The position numbers and the translations under genes are program-made. 64,000 nt of DNA from DASVWZ01 sp963715675 (GTDB taxonomy: Bacteria; Acidobacteriota; Terriglobia; Terriglobales; Acidobacteriaceae). Location of the stretch: positions 2,356,001 through 2,420,000 of the forward strand of contig OY970265.1 in assembly GCA_963715675.1 (NCBI GenBank), given 5' to 3'. Below are positions 59,432 through 64,000 of this stretch, one piece after another (within the stretch, counting starts at the first letter, position 1; each line of letters opens with the position of its first letter). The notes beneath the pieces are model-generated. The model had not been told where the DNA came from. It saw only the letters and a program-made list of their open reading frames with translations, and did not search any database.

Positions 59432-60634
59432 CTACTTTGTGATCTGCCACACCGTTCCGTTGTGGCCACTGCCCCCGAACTCGGTGGTGCCGTACAGGTT
59501 GCCTTTATGGTCCCGGACCAGCAAGCCTGCCCATGGCGCCTGCCCGTCCGAGCCATCGAAGCTGTGGAGCAGGGTCAGCTTCCCCTTCCTATTCAGTTCA
59601 TACACCGTTCCGTACCCGGAAGTACCGCCGCCCGAGGTTTGGCCATAGAGGTTCCCCTTTGCGTCCAGAATCACACCGGCGAAGGGACTTGCCCCGTCCG
59701 ACGAGCCGCCAGCGAAGTTGTGCAGTACGGTCTCGACACCCTTTTTGCTCACCTTCCACACAATTCCTGCGCTGGAGGAACCCTCTATTTTGGTGGTCCC
59801 ATAGAGGTTGCCATCCTTGTCTGCAACCGGCCCCCCGAGAGGCAAACCCCCGTCCCCCGTCCCCCCGAAGCTGTGCAGCAGGGTCTCTTTGCCACTCTTG
59901 CTCAACTCAAACAGCGTTCCCAGGCTGTAAGCCCCGCCCGTATCGGTGATACCATAGAGGTTGCCCTCTTCGTCCATGATCAAAGCCCCGTAGTACGGAT
60001 ACTGTCCGTCCGACGATCCCCCGGCGAAGCTGTGCAGCACGGTCTCTTTGCCACTCTTGGTCAGCTTAAAGACCGTTCCGTAATTGGAAGCGCCGCATTC
60101 CCCGGTAGTGCCGTAGAGGGTACCAGCCTTGTCCCGGAGCAAGGGTGCGCCGGGACCACACCCATCGGTTGTCCCCCCCTTGAAGCTATATAGCACGGTC
60201 TCCTTGCCACTCGTATCCACTTTGAACACAACGCCATTGCGGGAAGAGCCGCCGGCGACGGTAATGCCATAGAGGTTCCCGGCTGTATCCCGGATCACTC
60301 CGGCGTAGGGATATGCCCCGTCGGTCCCGCCAGTGAAGGTATACAGCACAGTCTCGGTGCCGCTCGTGTCCACCTTGAACACCACTCCGAAGCCTCTGCC
60401 ACCGAGGTAGGTAGCGCCATAGAGCTTGCCTGTCTTGTCCTGGAGCAATCCGCCGAGGAGGGTTCCCCCGTCCGGACCACCGGTGAAGTTGTAAAGGTCA
60501 CTGAAAGTTTGCGCCTGCGCCGCTGGGGTCGCAGCGACCCCGAGCATAAGCACGAACAGTAACGGCAGCGCGGCAGTGGCCGCCCACCGGTGTATTTTAG
60601 AAATGCAACTGCGATGTTGCGTGATGGTCGTCAA
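59432..60634 (-). CDS. Secreted GloVer-repeat protein 1
   Basis: 400 aa, TTG start with AAGGAGGA 8 nt upstream. Signal peptide (ATAALPLLFVLMLGVAATPA, then AQA). About eight repeats of the GloVer type (TIGR03803-like): DKTGKLYGATYLGG, GVVFKVDTSGTETVLYTFTG, GGTDGAYPYAGVIRDTAGNL and so on, each ending in LYGTT/GTVF. The fold is expected to be a beta-propeller, exported and perhaps cell-surface bound. Function unknown. It shares its 5' leader with the second GloVer gene. Confidence 0.85.
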   Translation of the reverse strand: MTTITQHRSCISKIHRWAATAALPLLFVLMLGVAATPAAQAQTFSDLYNFTGGPDGGTLLGGLLQDKTGKLYGATYLGGRGFGVVFKVDTSGTETVLYTFTGGTDGAYPYAGVIRDTAGNLYGITVAGGSSRNGVVFKVDTSGKETVLYSFKGGTTDGCGPGAPLLRDKAGTLYGTTGECGASNYGTVFKLTKSGKETVLHSFAGGSSDGQYPYYGALIMDEEGNLYGITDTGGAYSLGTLFELSKSGKETLLHSFGGTGDGGLPLGGPVADKDGNLYGTTKIEGSSSAGIVWKVSKKGVETVLHNFAGGSSDGASPFAGVILDAKGNLYGQTSGGGTSGYGTVYELNRKGKLTLLHSFDGSDGQAPWAGLLVRDHKGNLYGTTEFGGSGHNGTVWQITK

Positions 60635-60637
60635 AAC

Positions 60638-60806
60638 AAATCCTCCTTGTCAACTGTCTGCCGCTGTCCCGGCAGTTGGGTATTTGCATCTATGGGAAGG
60701 AAGTGTAGCCGACTGTTGTTAGTGAATGGCTGCGAAGATGGTGTGTTGCCAGGAAGCTTTTTGGAGGTTTCCCCTAATACGGGACGCAACGCGTCGATTT
60801 AGCGCT
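60638..60806 (-). promoter_or_regulatory. GloVer gene leader, copy 1
   Basis: On the minus strand: CTAATACGG-type start is reversed as CCGTATTAG, then GGAAACCTCC, TTCCTGGCAAC, GCAGCCATTC, AAATACCCAACTGCC, a CTGCC...GGCAG hairpin and AAGGAGGA. The same order occurs at 62460-62622. Confidence 0.55.
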
Positions 60807-60919
60807 GGTGGCACGGTCGCCAGAGTTTTACGAGCTAGTCACCCAAAAGTCCTGTGTCCGTTTCGTGGGCGGTCTCCGGGCCCGCCCAGGGGCCTGGCCC
60901 GGGAAGACTTAAACCCCGG

Positions 60920-61021
60920 TTAGGGCGTGACCTCAAAGGCGGTGCCGTCGCTGTTAGTGCCGCCCGCAAGACTTGTGCCATACAAGTTCCCAAACGCGTC
61001 GCAGATCGGGCCGGGCGAGGT
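60920..61021 (-). pseudogene. Relic of a third GloVer-repeat gene
   Basis: About 34 codons, SPGPICDAFGNLYGTSLAGG then TNSDGTAFEVTP and a stop, are the end of a GloVer protein. Nothing similar continues upstream in the same frame. It lies in the 530-bp gap between the two intact GloVer genes; the remainder (61022-61165) shows no gene. Confidence 0.6.
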
Positions 61022-61165
61022 GGCAGACTCCGGGGTACACTCCCCGAAAGTACCGCTAGAGCGGGATTCGCCTAGGCCCACAGCATCTCCAAAAACTCGA
61101 ATCCCGCCCATATTTACGCCAAAGCACGACTACCACGCACTATACGTTGCCTCTTGCTATCCCAC

Positions 61166-62458
61166 CTACTTTTTTGTGAGCTTGAACACGGTGCCGCAAC
61201 CTCCGGGATAATTCCCGCACGCGGTGGAGGTCCCACCCTGTCCTGAAGCGCCATAGAGGTTGCCCTTCGCGTCCCGCACCAGACCCAAGGGGAATGCCGC
61301 GTCCGGAGGCCCAGTAAAGGTGTGAAGCACGGTTTCCGTGCCCTTGTTGCTCAGTTCGAACGCGACTCCGCAGCCATACGGGGCCTCGCAATTTGAATCA
61401 CCGCCGTGGCCGGTTGTGCCATAGAGGTTGCCCTTCGCGTCCCGCAGCAAAGCTGAGCCCGGCTGTGTCCCGTCCGGACTTCCAGTAAAGTTGTAAAGTG
61501 TTGTTTCCACGCCTTTCCTACTCACCTTGAACACTGTTCCGTCCCCATCCGTGCCGCCGAGCACGGCTGCGCCGTACAGGTTGCCCTTCGCATCCCGCAG
61601 CAAAGGTGTAACGGGGTATTGCCCGTCCGGCGTCCCCTGGAAGCTGTAGAGCACGGTCTCTATGCCTTTGCTGCTCACTTCGAAAACGGTGCCGCAACCC
61701 TGCTGCCCGCAGTTGGTGGAGGTGCCTCCGTGTTCGGTCGTTCCGTAGAGGTTGCCCTTCGCATCTCGGATCAGTCCCCCCAGAGGGAAATCGCCGTCCG
61801 GACTTCCAGTAAAGCTGTGAAGTATTTTGATGATACCGTTGCTACGCAGCTCGAATACGGTTCCGAATCCCGCGGTTCCGCCGCCAATGGTTGTACCGTA
61901 GGGGTTGCCCTTCGCGTCCCGCACCACAGCTCCATAGGGATTCTGCCCGTCCGTCTGCTGGAAGCTGTAGAGCAGGGTCTCTTCGCCTTTGCTGCTCACT
62001 TCGAAGATTGTGCCGCAACCGCCCAGCCCGCAGTTGGTGGATTTGCCGCCGTACTGGGTTGTGCCGTAGAGGGTGCCCTTAGCATTCCGCACCACAGCCG
62101 CATCGGGACTCCACCCGTCTGGCGTCCCCTGGAAGCTGTAAAGCACGGTCTCTTTGCCTTTGCTGCTCACTTCGAAGACGGTGCCGCAACCGCCCGAGCA
62201 GTTGGTGGAAGTGCCTCCCGCGACGGTGGTCCCATAGAGGCTTTTCGAACTCATGGCCATACTTTCATAGAAGTTGGGATACCACCCGTCCGGAGGCCCG
62301 GTGAAGCTGTAAAGTACTGTTTCAGTGTAAGTCTGCGCTTGAGCCGATGGGGTCGCAGCGACCGCCAGCACAAGCAGGAACGCTAACGCCAGGGCGGCAG
62401 GTGCCGCGCGCCGGTATATTTTAGAAATGGAACTCTGATGTTGCCTGGTGCTCGTCAT
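61166..62458 (-). CDS. Secreted GloVer-repeat protein 2
   Basis: 430 aa from the ATG at 62458, with AAGGAGGA 5 nt upstream. Signal peptide (ALALAFLLVLAVAATPSAQA). About nine GloVer repeats, several with paired Cys inside (GTSTNCSGGCGTVFEVSSKG, NCGLGGCGTIFEVSSKG) that may form disulfides in the propeller blades. Paralogue of the gene at 59432 but with the Cys-rich blade type. Function unknown; exported. Confidence 0.85.
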   Translation of the reverse strand: MTSTRQHQSSISKIYRRAAPAALALAFLLVLAVAATPSAQAQTYTETVLYSFTGPPDGWYPNFYESMAMSSKSLYGTTVAGGTSTNCSGGCGTVFEVSSKGKETVLYSFQGTPDGWSPDAAVVRNAKGTLYGTTQYGGKSTNCGLGGCGTIFEVSSKGEETLLYSFQQTDGQNPYGAVVRDAKGNPYGTTIGGGTAGFGTVFELRSNGIIKILHSFTGSPDGDFPLGGLIRDAKGNLYGTTEHGGTSTNCGQQGCGTVFEVSSKGIETVLYSFQGTPDGQYPVTPLLRDAKGNLYGAAVLGGTDGDGTVFKVSRKGVETTLYNFTGSPDGTQPGSALLRDAKGNLYGTTGHGGDSNCEAPYGCGVAFELSNKGTETVLHTFTGPPDAAFPLGLVRDAKGNLYGASGQGGTSTACGNYPGGCGTVFKLTKK

Positions 62459-62459
62459 A

Positions 62460-62622
62460 AGAATCCTCCTTGCCAAACGTCTGCCGCTCCGGGCAGTTGG
62501 GTATTTACACCGGCAGCAAATATAGGCGACTGTTGCTAGGGAATGGCTGCAAAGATGTTAGGTTGCCAGGAGCTTATTGGAGGTTTCCGCTAATACGGGA
62601 CGCATTGCGGGGATTTAGTGCT
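62460..62622 (-). promoter_or_regulatory. GloVer gene leader, copy 2
   Basis: Same conserved blocks as 60638-60806, including CTGCC-CGGAGC-GGCAG (hairpin) just before the ribosome binding site. The pairing bases are kept in both copies while the loop differs. Confidence 0.55.
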
Positions 62623-62691
62623 GTTTGATTCTGCGTGTTCGTTGTTGGCGGTTTTTGTTAGGTTATGCTGTTGTGCTTTGTTAATTGTTCA

Positions 62692-62706
62692 AGAGGAGGA
62701 GCCCTA
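62692..62706 (+). promoter_or_regulatory. Displaced ribosome binding site of the Lrp-type gene
   Basis: AGAGGAGGAGCCCTA lies just left of the IS630 element. If the element and one TA are removed, it reads AGGAGG, 8 nt, then the GTG at 63800. Confidence 0.7.
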
Positions 62707-63796
62707 TTGAACTTTGCATAATATAGTTACAACGGAAACAGTTCGGCCTGCCGCCAGAAGGCAATGACCAACGTGGGTCGCTTCCGCATCCGGCGCAAAG
62801 CCTTGCGGGCGTAGTGGCTTAACTGGCCAAAGTTCTGCGGGCAGAAGTTCGGTAGCTCGTGTTGCTTCCAATGCGACCAGAGATACTCGACCGGATTCAG
62901 ATCGGGCGCATATCCGGGAAGAAACTCCACCCACAACCGCCCGCGCTGTTGGCGGATGAACTCCCAGGTCATGCGGCTGCGATGGCCAGTCAATCCGTCC
63001 CAGACAATGAGCAGCTTGCCGGGGATGTGGCGCAGCAAGTGCCCGAGGAACTCGATGATTTGCGGGCTGCGAATGGTCCCAGGAAACAGCCGGAAATAGA
63101 AGTTCCACCACGTCACCCCCGCCATGGCCGACAGCGTCTTCCAGTTGAAGTGATATTGCAGCACCGGCGTTTGTCCGCGCGGCGCCCAGGTGCGGCAACG
63201 GTGCGGGCGTTCGCTCAATCCGCTTTCGTCGATGAAGACGATGGTGCGGCCTTCTTTTTGGGCTTTTTTTTAATCTCCGGCCAGCGCTGCTGCTTCCACC
63301 GCCGGATCTTATCTTCATCGCGCTCCAGCGCCCGTCCGACTGGACGCTGGCAACTCCATCCCAGCTGCCGCAGGATGCGCCACGCTTGCGAAGGGTGATA
63401 CTTCACTCCGCATTCCTGCTCGATCAGGTGGGCGACTCGCCACGAAGTCCACAAACTGGTTTCGTACCCCAGCGCCTGCGGTCCGCGTTTCAAGCCACCC
63501 TCAATGCGCCGCAGATCTTCGGGGCGTAAGCGGGCGCGCCGTCCGGCGTGCCCAGCCTTTTTCAAAGCCCGTATCCCGCCCTCCTTCAGTTGCGCGGCCC
63601 AGCGACTCACCGATTGCCGGTGTACTCCCACCTGACGAGCGACTTCGGAAGGATGCACTCCCTGACGCAACAACCGCGCCCCTAGCAATCGCCGCTCCTC
63701 CAACTTCTGAAAATCTCGCCGTACTCCCGCCGGGTTTCCCATAACCGGAGAGTAGCACAAGATCATCAGAATGTCACTATATTATTCAATCATCAA
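62707..63796 (-). mobile_element. IS630-family insertion sequence
   Basis: 1090 bp flanked by TA at 62705-62706 and 63797-63798, the target duplication typical of the family. Imperfect terminal repeats: TTGAACTTTGCATAATATAG at the left and TTGATGATTGAATAATATAG at the right (reverse strand). It carries one transposase in two frames. Confidence 0.88.
62727..63742 (-). CDS. IS630-family transposase (two frames, -1 frameshift)
   Basis: The first frame (63742 to 63215) has the helix-turn-helix part (GARLLRQGVHPSEVARQVGV, RQSVSRWAAQLKEGGIRALK). The second (about 63270 to 62727) has the DDE domain: GRTIVFIDESGL (Asp), LLIVWDGLTGH (Asp) and APDLNPVEYLWSHWK (Glu). They meet at a run of eight A followed by G (63264-63271 on the plus strand as T), a slippery AAAAAAG site. 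A -1 slip yields IKKKAQKEGRTIVFIDESG, one continuous protein of about 340 aa. Either programmed frameshifting or a single-base loss. Confidence 0.82.
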
Positions 63797-63799
63797 TAG

Positions 63800-64000
63800 G
63801 TGAAATTGGACGAAATTGATCTTCGTATCCTGCAGACTTTACAAGACAACGCCCGGATTCCGATCCTGGATATGGCTGAGCGTGTGGGTCTCTCGCCGAC
63901 ACCCTGCTCGCGCAGGCTACGGCGGCTGGAGGACGAGGCAATCATCAAGAAGTATGTCGCTGTGCTAAACCCTAAGTTCATGGACCTTGACATAACCGCC
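63800..64000 (+). CDS. Lrp/AsnC-family regulator (partial)
   Basis: GTG start; 67 codons to the window end. LDEIDLRILQTLQDNARIPI, then LDMAERVGLSPTPCSRRLRR and LEDEAIIKKYVAVLNP is the N-terminal winged helix-turn-helix of the Lrp/AsnC family. The ligand-binding RAM domain lies outside the window. An IS630 element has inserted 1 bp before the start codon and separates the gene from its own ribosome binding site and promoter, so expression is probably reduced or driven from the IS. Confidence 0.88.
   Translation, partial: MKLDEIDLRILQTLQDNARIPILDMAERVGLSPTPCSRRLRRLEDEAIIKKYVAVLNPKFMDLDITA

Overview
The window looks like a chromosomal segment of an acidobacterium, probably of the Terriglobales/Koribacter type. 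The evidence is gene content: secreted GloVer-repeat and HAF-type repeat proteins, a Ser/Thr kinase with a TolB-like and TPR tail, an aa3-type oxidase operon with two subunit III genes, a homodimeric-type PDH E1 and many short dispersed repeats. This is inferred from family distribution; no rRNA is present.

Layout. 1-8777: right part of an integrated element, with nuclease-like genes, a DUF1376-type replication protein carrying repeats, several orphans, a small HTH protein and a tyrosine integrase that abuts tRNA-Gly and tRNA-Cys. 9258-15094: cytochrome c oxidase operon (coxB-coxA-coxC-coxC-coxIV-small CxxC protein) divergent from the heme farnesyltransferase gene ctaB. 15174-24812: housekeeping and orphan genes (membrane pair, XRE regulator, queG, a protease-like TPR protein that lacks its zinc motif, MoaD/VOC/BNR cluster, dps). 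25089-33730: aceE - small orphan - aceF - lpdA, giving a complete pyruvate dehydrogenase complex, then an M3-like secreted metallopeptidase. 33936-40825: Ser/Thr kinase with TPR, then a membrane protein and two paralogues with a degenerate receiver domain, a transmembrane segment and Pro/Ala-rich regions, one ending in a TonB domain; this block is bracketed by an inverted repeat pair. 41254-50589: DinB, secreted proteins, an ABC exporter bracketed by a second inverted repeat pair, and zinc-ribbon and J-domain-like orphans.

50807-59300 is the most interesting part. A solo Cas1 (all four active-site acids/His visible, C-terminal zinc ribbon and HTH) lies divergent to an operon of HTH-like protein, HNH nuclease and family B DNA polymerase. 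This is the casposon gene set, here in a bacterium and without any CRISPR array. The polymerase gene is split by an IS256-family element whose 9-bp target duplication lets the frame be restored exactly on excision. A 21-bp tRNA-Ser 3'-end relic sits 23 bp from the cas1 stop codon. I could not find terminal inverted repeats, so the element's ends remain open.

59432-64000: two GloVer-repeat secreted proteins with duplicated 5' leaders, a third GloVer relic, and an IS630-family element inserted between the ribosome binding site and the start codon of an Lrp/AsnC-type regulator that runs off the window.
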